Below, piece after piece: positions 17,193 through 26,966 of a stretch of DNA of 64,000 nucleotides. A program made the translations under genes and the position numbers. Position 1 is the first letter of the stretch, and every line of letters starts with the position of its first letter. The DNA comes from Methanoflorens sp963701995 (lineage in GTDB: Archaea; Halobacteriota; Bog-38; Methanoflorentales; Methanoflorentaceae), in NCBI GenBank assembly GCA_963701995.1, contig OY969693.1, positions 1,922,001-1,986,000 of the forward strand, read 5' to 3'. Below the pieces are notes generated by a model, which was not told the origin of the DNA, made no database searches, and worked only from the letters and a program-made list of their open reading frames with translations.

Positions 17193-18152
17193 TCACTGTG
17201 AAGCCAGTCTCTTTGCGGCCTCTTTGGCAAAATACGTTACGATCATATCGGCTCCGGCGCGCTTTATTGAAAGGAGCGTCTCGTAGATAGCTTCATCCGT
17301 CAAATGGCCGTTGTCGATCGCTGATCGCAACATTGCGTATTCCCCGCTGACGCTGTACGCTGCGACCGGGACGCCGAAGGTGTGCTTGATCCGGTAGATG
17401 ATATCCAGATAGGGCAGTGCCGGTTTGATCATAATGATATCGGCACCCTCCTCCAAGTCCAAACGCACCTCACGTACCGCTTCGTTGGTGTTGGCAGGGT
17501 CCATTTGATGTGCTGAGCGATCGCCGAACGCGCACCCCGAGTCCACGGCGTCCCGGAACGGCGCATAGAAGCTCGAACAGTATTTTGCGGCGTACGGCAT
17601 GAGGGCGACCGCGTCAAACCCTTCTTCGTCGAGCTTCGTTCGTATCGCGCCGACCGTCCCGTCGATCATGCCCGATGGCGCGACAATGTCGACCCCGGCG
17701 CGCGCGTACGATGCCGCGACCCGTTGGAGCATCTCCAGGGTCGGATCGCGGCGGATGGTGCCCGCTGCATCGACGATGCCGCAGTGTCCGTGGCTCGTGT
17801 ACTCGCACAGGCACGTGTCGGCGATAACCGTGGCTTTTGGCACGTTCGCCTTTATCGCACTTATGGTATCTTGCACGATGCCGCTGAGCGCGGAGCTCCC
17901 CGTCTCGTCTTTGTGGCGTGGCACCCCGAACACGATCACGGCGGGAATGCCCAGCTTCGTGACCTCCTCGGCTTCGAGTATGGCGGTTTCAACGGTATGA
18001 CGAGAAAACCCCAGCAGGGAGGGAATCGAGACCGGCGCTCGCAGGTTCTCGTCGACAAACAGCGGGCATATCAAGTCGTGCGGGTGCAGTGACGTCTCTC
18101 GAATCAGCGTGCTGATGCCCTTTTTTCGGAGCCGTGCGGGTCGACCGGCCAC
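17193..18152 (-). CDS. hemB: Delta-aminolevulinic acid dehydratase (porphobilinogen synthase)
   Basis: 319 aa. Condenses two 5-aminolevulinates. Seen: RLRKKGISTLIRETSL at the start, the zinc-binding cysteines in DTCLCEYTSHGHCGI (zinc-type enzyme), ALMPYAAKYCSSFYAPFRDA and the Schiff-base lysine in IIMIKPALPYLDII. One base separates it from hemA. Confidence 0.96.
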   Translation of the reverse strand: MAGRPARLRKKGISTLIRETSLHPHDLICPLFVDENLRAPVSIPSLLGFSRHTVETAILEAEEVTKLGIPAVIVFGVPRHKDETGSSALSGIVQDTISAIKANVPKATVIADTCLCEYTSHGHCGIVDAAGTIRRDPTLEMLQRVAASYARAGVDIVAPSGMIDGTVGAIRTKLDEEGFDAVALMPYAAKYCSSFYAPFRDAVDSGCAFGDRSAHQMDPANTNEAVREVRLDLEEGADIIMIKPALPYLDIIYRIKHTFGVPVAAYSVSGEYAMLRSAIDNGHLTDEAIYETLLSIKRAGADMIVTYFAKEAAKRLASQ

Positions 18153-18153
18153 G

Positions 18154-19401
18154 TTAATCAGCCTCGCGTTTGAAGAGCTTGTGCGCCGAGCGCATCAGGT
18201 CATCATCGTCGTTAGCCGCCGCCTCTCGCAGCGAAGCGGTCAGCTCGAACAGCAGCTTGTTGACGATCGAAGCGGTGAGATCGTCTAGGATCTGTTGATA
18301 GTTGCGCAAGTCGTCCGCGCTTTGCATGCGTTTGCGCGCTTTTTCCAATTCGCGAATCCTGAGCTCCTCTGCGCTCTGATACAAGCCTGCGATCAGCTCA
18401 TTCGCGCGGGCTTTCTTATACTGCTCTTCGAGAAGGTTTAACTCCTGATTGATGATCGCGACCACCTTTCCGATCTCAGAACGCCGCTTTTTGAGGTTTT
18501 CCTCGGTGATTTTTCGGAGGTCGTCTATGTTGTGCAGCTCAACGTTGTCGATCGTCGCCGCGGCCTCTTCGACGTCGCGCGGGTTGGCGATGTCGATAAT
18601 GACGAGCGAGTGGCCGTCTCGCCGCTGCATCGCGCGCCTCACCTGATCACGCGTCAATATGTAGTGCGGCGCGGCCGTCGCGCTTATGACGAGGTCCGCT
18701 TCGCACAGGTAATCGTCTATTGTGTCAAATCGTATCGCCGTTCCGCCAAGCTGCTTGGCGAGGGTTTGGGCCCGTCGAAAGGTTCGGTTGGACACGAACA
18801 TCGCTTTCAGTTTTCGCTCGGCGAGGGCGACCGCCACGAGTGTTCCCAGCTCACCGGCCCCGATGCTCAGAATTGACTTGTCGTCGAGGGTGCCCATGAG
18901 ACGTTCGGCCAGGTCGACGGCGGCAGAGCCGACGGAGACTGAACCGCGGTTGATCTGCGTCTCGGTACGCACGCGCTTTCCGACCTTGATGGCCTTGGAA
19001 AACGCCAAACTCAGCTCTGGTCCCAGCGTTCGCTCTTTGCTCGCGGTTTCCACTGCATCCTTAAGCTGACCGAGTATTTGGTCCTCACCGATGATCATCG
19101 AATCGAGGCCCGATGCCAGGCGCATCAGGTGTCGGAGTGACTCGCGTGACTCATTATGGGCGATGAGCTCGTGGGGCACGGACGGGAAGAAACGTGCGGT
19201 GAAAGCGGCGACGTCGAACTCGCTGTTGACGTCAAGGTAGAGCTCAACCCGGTTGCACGTCTGGACGATGGCACACTCACGGACACCGTCTGCTGAACGC
19301 ATAGCCCGCAACGCGTCCTCTGGGTTGTCGATGCGGGCGCACTCGAGATCGTTCAGGCTTGCCCATTTGTGCGAGATTGAGACGTTGGTGATCCCGTTCA
19401 C
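18154..19401 (-). CDS. hemA: Glutamyl-tRNA reductase
   Basis: 415 aa. First enzyme of archaeal tetrapyrrole synthesis. Catalytic cysteine in IVQTCNRVELYL (~residue 48), catalytic-domain GLDSMIIGEDQILGQ, NADPH domain with SVGSAAVDLAE and SIGAGELGTLVAVAL, and a C-terminal helical dimerisation domain. Eleven bases downstream of the sirC-like gene. Confidence 0.96.
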   Translation of the reverse strand: MNGITNVSISHKWASLNDLECARIDNPEDALRAMRSADGVRECAIVQTCNRVELYLDVNSEFDVAAFTARFFPSVPHELIAHNESRESLRHLMRLASGLDSMIIGEDQILGQLKDAVETASKERTLGPELSLAFSKAIKVGKRVRTETQINRGSVSVGSAAVDLAERLMGTLDDKSILSIGAGELGTLVAVALAERKLKAMFVSNRTFRRAQTLAKQLGGTAIRFDTIDDYLCEADLVISATAAPHYILTRDQVRRAMQRRDGHSLVIIDIANPRDVEEAAATIDNVELHNIDDLRKITEENLKKRRSEIGKVVAIINQELNLLEEQYKKARANELIAGLYQSAEELRIRELEKARKRMQSADDLRNYQQILDDLTASIVNKLLFELTASLREAAANDDDDLMRSAHKLFKREAD

Positions 19402-19412
19402 GTTAGAACCCC

Positions 19413-20063
19413 TTATGTCGTGGCGCGCGGCTTCGTTCGCTCGTGTTCCACGATTTCAAGCGCCGTGTGGAGCCCTGCGTCGTAGCTGCGCGCCAGTGCC
19501 GTCCACACGCCGTGGTCATTGATGATTGACTCAAGGATGCGCCTTCGCTCAAGCTGGCTGTCAATCTCCTTTTTTAGAATGCTTCGCAGCTCGTTTTGGA
19601 GCGTAACCATGAGGGCGACGTTCTCGATGAGCTCCTCGATGCGCAGCCTCAGAAATCGGGCTGCCGCGGGACTTTTGCCCATCGTCGAGATCCCAATGTG
19701 GATGTCGTCCTTGTGGATGACCGACGGCACGATAACCTCGCCGATATCGTCAACCTGGTTTACGAGGATGTTCAAAGCCTTTGCCTGATCGGCTATCAAC
19801 CCGTTGAGCGCGCGGTTGTTGGTCGCAGGAACGACGATGAACGCGCCGTCGAGGTACTTTTTGACGTCTTTTAGATCGTCGACGATCGCGTCGACAAGCC
19901 CACTGTCTGCCATTTTCATCAATTCAGGGGTGAAGCTGGTGCTCACCACTTTGGTTAGCCCGTAGGCGCAAAACATCTTAGCCTTCCTCTCTCCGACGTG
20001 TCCACCGCCGAATATGACGATGCACTTGTCTCGCAGGTCGATAAAAAGGGGCACGTGAGCCAT
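19413..20063 (-). CDS. Precorrin-2 dehydrogenase / siroheme synthase-like protein
   Basis: 216 aa. Oxidises precorrin-2 to sirohydrochlorin (CysG N-terminal/Met8p type). Seen: MAHVPLFIDLRDKCIVIFGG followed by GHVGERKA (NAD-binding), VPATNNRALNGLIADQAKAL, VNQVDDIGEVIVPS, and the active-site block IHIGISTMGKSPAAARFLR. It heads the hem operon; sirohydrochlorin is the common precursor of siroheme, archaeal heme and F430. Confidence 0.9.
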   Translation of the reverse strand: MAHVPLFIDLRDKCIVIFGGGHVGERKAKMFCAYGLTKVVSTSFTPELMKMADSGLVDAIVDDLKDVKKYLDGAFIVVPATNNRALNGLIADQAKALNILVNQVDDIGEVIVPSVIHKDDIHIGISTMGKSPAAARFLRLRIEELIENVALMVTLQNELRSILKKEIDSQLERRRILESIINDHGVWTALARSYDAGLHTALEIVEHERTKPRATT

Positions 20064-20273
20064 AACAATGCCAACTCTGAACGGTGTGTCGCTTGCTGAC
20101 CGCTCGCCAAAATGACGCAGCGCTCGTTTTAGGATAGCCCGGCTGGTTCAAATTCCTACCACGTCATCCTGGTATAAATGCTTACCTCCGGCCCGGCGGC
20201 GCCAGGATCGTCGTCACGTCGCTGTTTCAGGCTAAAAATCGCGGGGAGAGGGAAAAAGCTGGGGGTCGCCCCT

Positions 20274-20999
20274 TTACTCGTGCGTCGTGTTTTCTTCGGG
20301 CGACTTCACGTCGATTTCTATGTTTTTGACCGTCCCGTCATCAGTTTCTACTACGGCAATCAATTTGATCAGCTTTCCTGCCTGCAGGTCGATCTTCTGC
20401 GCGGATTCCTGCGATACCAATTTGCGTAGTGACTCTTGAGCCCGCCGCTTCACCATGTCACTCGGATCTTGCAGCGATTTGGTCAATGCATCGAACGCCT
20501 TGCTATCGGCGATCGCCCCGAGGGCCTTGGTTGCACTGTATCGGATGATCGCGTCTCGGTCGGAAAGCAGCGCTATCAGAGGCTCTATGGCACGCGCATC
20601 GCCGATCTGCCCAAGGGCTTCGATCGACCAGTAACGCGTGTTTAGGTCTGGGCCATGAATGACCCGCAGTAATGGCTTGACGGCTGGCCGGCCGATTTTC
20701 GCCAGCGCCTCGGCACAATACGCGTCGATGCCGCCCCACGTTTTTTTGAAGGCGCCGATGAGGTACAGAACAGCCCGTGCAGAGCCGATCTCTCCCAACG
20801 CCCATGCGGCATTCCGGCGTACTGGCCAGTGATCGTCGTTTAGCGCCTCTATCAAGGCGTCGGTGGCGGCTTCGTCCTTCAGCCCTCCGAGCCCCTCGGC
20901 GACCTGCGATCGAATGTCTGCGTCGGGGTCTTTCAGCGCATTAATCAGTCCATAGAGGTTTTTTTTCTCCTTGAGCTTCGCGATATCGACTGGTCCCAT
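20274..20999 (-). CDS. HEAT-repeat protein (PBS-lyase-like repeats), 241 aa
   Basis: Made of about six HEAT repeats of ~31 residues, for example LKDPDADIRSQVAEGLGGL and LNDDHWPVRRNAAWALGEI. The C-terminal ~55 residues leave the repeat pattern (VETDDGTVKNIEIDVKSPEE). Such proteins act as protein-protein scaffolds; no partner is evident. It starts MGPVDIAKLKEKKNLYGLIN. Located between the hem operon and twy1 on the same strand. A second, longer member lies at 59651-61516. Confidence 0.85.
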   Translation of the reverse strand: MGPVDIAKLKEKKNLYGLINALKDPDADIRSQVAEGLGGLKDEAATDALIEALNDDHWPVRRNAAWALGEIGSARAVLYLIGAFKKTWGGIDAYCAEALAKIGRPAVKPLLRVIHGPDLNTRYWSIEALGQIGDARAIEPLIALLSDRDAIIRYSATKALGAIADSKAFDALTKSLQDPSDMVKRRAQESLRKLVSQESAQKIDLQAGKLIKLIAVVETDDGTVKNIEIDVKSPEENTTHE

Positions 21000-21053
21000 A
21001 TGCGCGTACCCTTGATTGTCGGCGAGCGAATTCTGCGCGTTGTCAACAAACAG

Positions 21054-21998
21054 CTAGTCAGTAATTCTCGCAGTCGACCCACTTTTTGAGAGCACGACGA
21101 CGCGACTAACGGGAGATCCCGCGGCGACAGCGTAGCCTACTCGTTCTGCGATATCGTACGCAAACGACATAACGCCTTCGTACGACATCATCGCCGTGCG
21201 CGGCAGTCGTTTTCGCGAGAAGCCGAGGTGCATATACGATTTCACCTCGACGTAGTCGGGTTCGGCCAATTCGATGAGCTTCGCGTAGCCCGGCTCTCCG
21301 AAAGCGTTGACCTCGTTTGCAAGCGTGATGCGAATCGCCGTGCGCGAGGGATGATCAACGAGAACGCGCAGCGACTCGAGCAGGTGCTCAAATCGACGCG
21401 TTTGCGGCCTGCAGACCGCATAGAAATGCTCTTCGTCCGGGCTATTCAGTGAGACATAGAGTTGGGTCGGGCGTATGTCTTCGAGCACCTCCGGGTGACT
21501 GCCGTTTGACACGACGAAGGTTGTCATGTGTTCGCCGTGGTAGCGTTTGATAAGCTCGTCGAGATACGGGTAGAGCGTTGGTTCGCCGCTAAGTGAGATG
21601 GCCACTTGGCTCGGATTATAAGCTTCTTCCAGCTTGTGCACGTCCGTTGTCGAGGAGCCTTTATAGCCTGAGATAAGCCTCCTCTGTGCCGCTATCGACC
21701 CTTCGACGAGGGTCTGCGGCTCGTCGAAGGTGACCTTCTCTGCCGCGTCGAGATCAGTGGCCCTCCAGCAGTGAAGGCACTGCTGATTGCAGCGCAGTGT
21801 CGGCGTCATTTGAATGCACCGGTGGGCGTGAATACCGTAGAACTGCTCTTTGTAGCACACGCCTTCGTCGCGGAGTGACTTTTTCAGCCAAAGACAGGGT
21901 TTGACGGCCCCGCCGCAGCCGACGGCGTGATAACCCTGTTTTGCCAGCGTCTGGCGGTAGGACAGGGGGGCTGACTCGCTAGCCTTCTTTCGTCGCAT
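21054..21998 (-). CDS. twy1: S-adenosyl-L-methionine-dependent tRNA 4-demethylwyosine synthase
   Basis: 314 aa radical SAM enzyme that builds the tricyclic wyosine base at G37 of tRNA-Phe. Radical SAM cysteines in RCNQQCLHCWRATDLD (~residue 75), preceded by the family-specific Cys-containing block GYHAVGCGGAVKPCLW; the pattern ISLSGEPTLYPYLDELI and QLYVSLNSPDEEHFYAVCRP is typical of TYW1. Upstream of it lies argS, so translation genes cluster here. Confidence 0.92.
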   Translation of the reverse strand: MRRKKASESAPLSYRQTLAKQGYHAVGCGGAVKPCLWLKKSLRDEGVCYKEQFYGIHAHRCIQMTPTLRCNQQCLHCWRATDLDAAEKVTFDEPQTLVEGSIAAQRRLISGYKGSSTTDVHKLEEAYNPSQVAISLSGEPTLYPYLDELIKRYHGEHMTTFVVSNGSHPEVLEDIRPTQLYVSLNSPDEEHFYAVCRPQTRRFEHLLESLRVLVDHPSRTAIRITLANEVNAFGEPGYAKLIELAEPDYVEVKSYMHLGFSRKRLPRTAMMSYEGVMSFAYDIAERVGYAVAAGSPVSRVVVLSKSGSTARITD

Positions 21999-22017
21999 AA
22001 ACGGGCACTCCGTACAC

Positions 22018-23688
22018 TCACATCGAATCTACGGGTTCGATTCCGAGACAATTCAGTACGTTTCGTAACACGATGCGCGCACACGTCACTAACGCCAGCC
22101 GCGCGCGAGACATCGCGGGTTCTGCTGAGAGCACGGGCATGAACCGATAGAACTGATTGAACGCCTCAGCAAGCTCGCGCGCGTAGGCGGCCAGCGCGCT
22201 TACGCTGAAGTTCGCCGTGACGTCCTCGATCACTGCGGGAAACAGTGCACACAGCTTAATGAGCTTTACCTCGTATTCATCGGTCAGCAAGTCTGGCTCG
22301 TACTGATTGTCGAATGTGGTTTTTGTTAGTATGCTGGTCGCGCGCGCGTGCGCGTACTGCAAAAACGGTCCTCCCTGACGTTCGAAATCGAGGGCTTCGT
22401 TCCAGTCAAAGACCATCGACTTGTCCGTCGACACCCGGAGCATATCATAACGCGTCGCGCCGATGCCCACCGCTTGTGCTATCGCGCGCTTTTCGTCTTC
22501 TGACAGCGTCGGGCGCCGCTTGTCGACCTCTTCGTAAGCTTTTTCGGTCACCTTTTCTAATACCTCGTCTGCGCTGATGAAATGGCCCCGACGCGTACTC
22601 ATTGAGCCCTCGGGTAGCGAGACGAACTCAAAAAACACGACCTCGGGGGCGTTGATGGTCAGCAGCTCGAGCACTTTGCCGACCTGAAGGGCGGTCAGCC
22701 TGTGGTCGGCGCCGAGTACGTTGATCATGCGGTTGCATCGTCCCGCCTTCCAGACGTGGTAGGCGATATCGCGCGTCGCGTACACCGACGTGCCGTCAGA
22801 GCGCCGCACCACGAGGTTCTTGCTGATACCGAACGGCGATAAATCGACGTGCGTTGACCCATCACGTTCGGTGACTCCATGGTTTCGCAGCTCGGCGATG
22901 ATGCCGTCGATGTCGTCGAGGAACTCGCTCTCCCACACAAACCGATCGTGGGCGACGTGAAGGTTTTTGAGGGTCTCGTTAATGCCGCGCAAGCAAAATT
23001 CGACCGCGTCCTTGAAAAGCCACTCTACGTCTTGATCGCCGCTTTCGAAGCGCTGCATAAGCTGCCGGACTTCAACGAGCTTCGTGGGGTGGAGCTCCAC
23101 ATCGGCGTTCGCCTTGACATAGATATCAGCGGTGGCGTGATCTGACTTCTTCCCCTCGGTGAGCGCGAAGTTCATAATGCCCCAGACGACGAGCGCGATC
23201 TGTCTGCCCATATCGTTGACGTAGTATTGGGTCTCTACGTGGTACCCTGCCTGCTGCAGACAGCGCTTCAGTGTGTCGCCGATCACCGAGTTACGAATGT
23301 GACCGATGTGCAGGGGTCCGTTAGGGTTCGCTGAGGTGTGTTCGAGAATCACCACCCCCTTCGCGTCGATGCCGCCGTAGTCACGATCCGCCTGAAGCAC
23401 GGTGCTGAGCGTATGACGTAGGTAGTCAGTGCTTACGAAGAAGTTGATGTACGGTCCCGCTGTCTCGGCCCGCGCTACGAGCTCGTCAGCGCCGAGGTAC
23501 TTGGTGACGTTTTGCGCAATCTCATGAGGCTTCAGTCTGAGAACGGGCGCGAGCTTAAAGGCTATGAGGCTGGTCAGATCGGCATAGCCAGGCTTGACGG
23601 TAAGTGCGAGGTCGTCGCATGGATACTGGCACTTTTGCAACGCCTCAGCTAACACCTGCTCGACGTGCCTGCGGAAGGTCAGAAACAC
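22018..23688 (-). CDS. argS: Arginyl-tRNA synthetase
   Basis: 556 aa from GTG 23688 behind GGAGGG. N-terminal Add-1 domain, HIGH signature in HTSANPNGPLHIGHIRNSVI, the Arg-specific block YATRDIAYHVWKAG, a degenerate KMSKS as GSMSTRRGHF, and a C-terminal DALR anticodon-binding domain (RLALVTCARIVLRNVLNCLG). Ten bases after aRF1, hence co-transcribed. Confidence 0.95.
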   Translation of the reverse strand: MFLTFRRHVEQVLAEALQKCQYPCDDLALTVKPGYADLTSLIAFKLAPVLRLKPHEIAQNVTKYLGADELVARAETAGPYINFFVSTDYLRHTLSTVLQADRDYGGIDAKGVVILEHTSANPNGPLHIGHIRNSVIGDTLKRCLQQAGYHVETQYYVNDMGRQIALVVWGIMNFALTEGKKSDHATADIYVKANADVELHPTKLVEVRQLMQRFESGDQDVEWLFKDAVEFCLRGINETLKNLHVAHDRFVWESEFLDDIDGIIAELRNHGVTERDGSTHVDLSPFGISKNLVVRRSDGTSVYATRDIAYHVWKAGRCNRMINVLGADHRLTALQVGKVLELLTINAPEVVFFEFVSLPEGSMSTRRGHFISADEVLEKVTEKAYEEVDKRRPTLSEDEKRAIAQAVGIGATRYDMLRVSTDKSMVFDWNEALDFERQGGPFLQYAHARATSILTKTTFDNQYEPDLLTDEYEVKLIKLCALFPAVIEDVTANFSVSALAAYARELAEAFNQFYRFMPVLSAEPAMSRARLALVTCARIVLRNVLNCLGIEPVDSM

Positions 23689-23698
23689 GAGGCCCTCC

Positions 23699-24931
23699 TT
23701 AGTGCTCGTCGATCGCAAAGCGCAGAATTGCTGCGATGCCACCGAATGCTCGCATCAGCTGCTCTCCCTCGTTGAAGTCAGTCGAGATGAATTCCACCGC
23801 TGTGCCTGTGTCTCCTGCTCGGCGGATGAGCTCATCAACGACGTCTTCCTCGTGCACGCGTTCCATGGAGCCCTCACACTTGGGGCACACGCCCGTCCCT
23901 TTTATCCCGCGAATCGTCTCTTCGAGCGTGAACCCGCACAGAGGACAGCTGTTGGTCACGCGTTGAATGCGAAGCGCCTCTGAGAGAAGGAGGGTGTCGA
24001 CGGCGCCCAGCTGCAGCGCCTTTCGCACCTGTTTCTCTCCGTAGGTCGCCTTGTTGGAATCGTGCACGAGCTCCTTGAGGAAGCGCTCTACTGCATTCTT
24101 CTCGCGCATCAAGTCGAGCTCTTGCAGCACTTCGGCGCCGTTTTCGACGAGTTCGGAGAGGCCGAACTCGTCCGTGTAGGAGGCGTCGAACGCCCCAAGA
24201 ATCCGCTGTTGCAGTTCGTGATGGAGGTACTCCCCGTCGACGAATTCTTCCTTGGTCGGGCTGGGCCCCCCGATGAGCACGCCTTTGAGTTCAGGGTGTT
24301 GGAGAAACTCGTTGTTCGCCGCCTCCCCGATGCGCTTGTAGAACTCGTGAATGGCGATGAGCCGTAGCCGCTCAAAACGGCGCTGCGACTGTCCGCCCTT
24401 CGTGTGTTTGCCTGGGACCCCTGAAGTGAGGTGCTTCGCCGGCTCGATGCGCTTGCCGTCGAGAATGCCGACTGTCGCCTCGTTTCGGTCGAGCACGACG
24501 AGTCCAAAAACGTCCTTTTCCTTGAGCATTTCCTTGAGGGGCTCTAGGTTGAAGGTCGAATCGCAGCGGTACTGATAAGATTTGATGGGTTCGATCGGCT
24601 CAACGACAAGCGTTTCCATGGTCGTCTTGTCGCCGCCGAGCGATATCGTCCCGGTGAAGATAACAAGGCCTTTTGACGGCGGAAAGCGATAGTACTTGAG
24701 GCGCGACATGATCGACGAGAGCGCGCTCTGTACGTTGGTTCGCGTGCTCTTGGACTTGATGTTCGCCGCTTGGCCGTACTCGTCGCGTAGCTGGCTCGTC
24801 ACATCTGAGATCTGCTTGTCGGGCGGGATGTAGATGGTGATGAGCTCCGTCGCTTGGCCCTTCTTGCCCTCGAGGTTCTCGATAACGCGCTTGAATTCGT
24901 AGCGCTTTATTGATTCGATTGGGTCGCTCAT
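23699..24931 (-). CDS. prf1: Peptide chain release factor aRF1
   Basis: 410 aa from ATG 24931. Terminates translation at all three stops in archaea. Stop-decoding NIKS in AANIKSKSTRTNV (~residue 60), peptidyl hydrolysis GGQ in PGKHTKGGQSQRRFERLR (~180), and a C-terminal zinc-ribbon-like block CPLCGFTLEE...CPKCEGSMERV. Divergent from hypC. Confidence 0.96.
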   Translation of the reverse strand: MSDPIESIKRYEFKRVIENLEGKKGQATELITIYIPPDKQISDVTSQLRDEYGQAANIKSKSTRTNVQSALSSIMSRLKYYRFPPSKGLVIFTGTISLGGDKTTMETLVVEPIEPIKSYQYRCDSTFNLEPLKEMLKEKDVFGLVVLDRNEATVGILDGKRIEPAKHLTSGVPGKHTKGGQSQRRFERLRLIAIHEFYKRIGEAANNEFLQHPELKGVLIGGPSPTKEEFVDGEYLHHELQQRILGAFDASYTDEFGLSELVENGAEVLQELDLMREKNAVERFLKELVHDSNKATYGEKQVRKALQLGAVDTLLLSEALRIQRVTNSCPLCGFTLEETIRGIKGTGVCPKCEGSMERVHEEDVVDELIRRAGDTGTAVEFISTDFNEGEQLMRAFGGIAAILRFAIDEH

Positions 24932-25022
24932 ATCGGTAGATCTCCGCCTTGTACACGGACAAAAAGTCAAAAAGGACCACGCGTTTTGCAGCCGGTCGCT
25001 CGATAGAGGATATAGTGAGCGC

Positions 25023-25080
25023 TTTATTTAAAAACCTTTTAGCGCGCATACAGCCAAGCGGGGCGAGGGAAGCTATATAT
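25023..25080. promoter_or_regulatory. Divergent promoter region between aRF1 and hypC
   Basis: TTTAAATAAAG on the minus strand (around 25023-25032) could serve aRF1, and TATATAT (25074-25080) on the plus strand could serve hypC. Both give 5' leaders near 70-100 bases, longer than for leaderless genes elsewhere in the window. Confidence 0.3.
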
Positions 25081-25187
25081 GGCCGCGGGACAAAATTACG
25101 TACAGAACACGAGGCTCACGCGGTTCTTCTTGTGACCAGGTGCTGCGATGAGCTTCGCATCCTTGCTCGTTATAGGAGTCAATCTAC

Positions 25188-25418
25188 ATGTGTCTTGCAA
25201 TTCCTGCAGAGGTTATTAAGGTCGAAGGGAATAAAGGCGTCGTCGACTACGGCGGTTTAGAACAGGAGATAAGCCTGGATCTCGTCGAGGACGTCCGTCC
25301 AGGGGACTACGTGCTGATCCACGTAGGCTTCGCCATCGAGAAGCTCAGCAAGGAAGCTGCGCTCGAAACGCTTGCGATTTTTAAGGAGTTGGAAGAGCTC
25401 GAGCAGGAAAATGCATGA
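25188..25418 (+). CDS. hypC: Hydrogenase maturation chaperone HypC
   Basis: 76 aa, begins MCLAIPAEVIKVEG; the second-residue cysteine is the one that binds the Fe(CN)2CO precursor. Full family length. AGGAG ribosome site. Its stop overlaps the hypA start by eight bases. Confidence 0.95.
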   Translation: MCLAIPAEVIKVEGNKGVVDYGGLEQEISLDLVEDVRPGDYVLIHVGFAIEKLSKEAALETLAIFKELEELEQENA

Positions 25419-25761
25419 GTTTGGCATCGCGACCGAAATCGTCAACGTCGTGAAAGAAACGGTCGAGAGCCGTCCGGTGAAACGGCTGATCTCGGTGACC
25501 GTCGAGGTCGGGCAGCTCGCGATGGTGAACCCCGAGCAGCTCAAATTCTCCTTTGAGATGATTACTGAAGGCGGCCCCTTTGAGGGCGTCGAGATGAGAG
25601 TAGAAACGCTTCCAGCCGTCGCTAAGTGCAAGTGCGGCTTTGAGGGAGCCTTGGGCGACGAAGACTACGTGTGTCCTAAGTGCGGTGGCATGTACGAGCT
25701 GCTCTCAGGACGGGGCATCTGTATTAAGAATCTTGAGGTCGAGCTCGAAGACGAGAGCTAG
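25411..25761 (+). CDS. hypA: Hydrogenase nickel incorporation protein HypA
   Basis: 116 aa from ATG 25411 (MHEFGIATEIVNVV; His2 is the nickel ligand). Zinc domain CKCGFEGALGDEDYVCPKCG near residues 75-95. Delivers nickel to [NiFe] hydrogenase large subunits. Overlaps hypC and lies 20 bases before hypE. Confidence 0.95.
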   Translation: MHEFGIATEIVNVVKETVESRPVKRLISVTVEVGQLAMVNPEQLKFSFEMITEGGPFEGVEMRVETLPAVAKCKCGFEGALGDEDYVCPKCGGMYELLSGRGICIKNLEVELEDES

Positions 25762-25780
25762 ACGGCGAGGCGATTGAATT

Positions 25781-26818
25781 ATGCAAACACAAGGAGCACA
25801 GGGCGACGAACACGTAAGCTTGCTTCATGGGGCGGGCGGCGAGATGATGAACGCCCTCATTGCCGACGTTCTGACAAAGATTAAGAACAAGAACGTCGGC
25901 GGCATTGGCTTGGAATCGTTGGACGACGGCGCGGCCATTCCGCTGGCGCAAGGTGGCTATCTCGTGCTTACAACCGACACCCACGTGGTCAAGCCGATCT
26001 TCTTTCCCGGAGGGGACATCGGACGGCTGTCGATATCCGGGACGGTCAACGATCTTGCGATGATGGGCGCGGCGCCGCTCGCCCTGACGAGTGCGATCGT
26101 CATGGAGGACGGCTTCGCGATCAGTGATTTGCGCCGGATTGTGGCATCTATGGACGACGCGACCCAGGAGGTTGACGCGGCGATCGTGACCGGCGACACC
26201 AAGGTTATGGAGAAGGGTGCACTCGATCAGATCATCATCAACACGGCGGGCGTCGGTTTTGTTGACAAGCCGGTACGTGACTGCGGTCTTGAGCCCGGGA
26301 ATAAGCTTATCATCACAGGCACGATCGGCGATCACGGCATCGCAGTACTTGCCAAGCGCGAGGACTTCCACTTTCGCACAGAGCTGCGCTCGGATGTCGC
26401 CCCCATCTGGCCCACTGTCAAGGCCGCACTCGATGTTGCTGACTCGGGGACTATCACGGCGATGAAGGATCCCACGAGAGGAGGCGTCGCGAGCGCCCTC
26501 AACGACATGGCACACAAGAGCGGTGTGGAGATCATCATTGGAGAGGAGCTTCTGCCGATTAATCCCTCGATACGAGCTGCGGCCGAGATGCTCGGTATTG
26601 ATGTGCTAGAAGTTGCCAACGAGGGGAAGGCGCTTATCGGTGTCGAAGCGGACAGCGCGCAAGCGGTGCTCGATGCGATCAAGGCAACCAAGTACGGGAA
26701 AAATGCTGCGATAATTGGCGAGGTAAAGGAGGGACAAAAAGTGCTAATGACGACACAGATTGGCGGAACTCGCTTTGTCGATGCTCCACTAGGCGACCCC
26801 GTCCCCCGCGTGTGCTAG
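25781..26818 (+). CDS. hypE: Hydrogenase maturation protein HypE
   Basis: 345 aa AIR-synthase-like ATPase that dehydrates the carbamoyl group on its C-terminal cysteine to thiocyanate. N-terminal LLHGAGGEMMNALI, DDGAAIPL, VVKPIFFPGGDIGRLSISGT, DPTRGGVASALND and the expected tail PRVC are present. No hydrogenase structural gene lies in the window. Confidence 0.96.
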   Translation: MQTQGAQGDEHVSLLHGAGGEMMNALIADVLTKIKNKNVGGIGLESLDDGAAIPLAQGGYLVLTTDTHVVKPIFFPGGDIGRLSISGTVNDLAMMGAAPLALTSAIVMEDGFAISDLRRIVASMDDATQEVDAAIVTGDTKVMEKGALDQIIINTAGVGFVDKPVRDCGLEPGNKLIITGTIGDHGIAVLAKREDFHFRTELRSDVAPIWPTVKAALDVADSGTITAMKDPTRGGVASALNDMAHKSGVEIIIGEELLPINPSIRAAAEMLGIDVLEVANEGKALIGVEADSAQAVLDAIKATKYGKNAAIIGEVKEGQKVLMTTQIGGTRFVDAPLGDPVPRVC

Positions 26819-26966
26819 GTTATAGATTGTTGACTGCTGCTTCGTAGCCTCAATGAGGTCGCAGGGCTTCGAAATCCTGTTGAGCGTCTGCTCGTCCTTG
26901 GCTAAAATCCAGTCCCTGCGTAGAACCTTTTAGCATAGGGTTCCATCCAAACTTTTGTTTATAGCG

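Noticed and set aside
20060..20180. Possible tRNA T-arm (GGTTCAAATTCCTACC) before the HEAT gene
   Set aside because: No acceptor, D or anticodon arm can be built around it.
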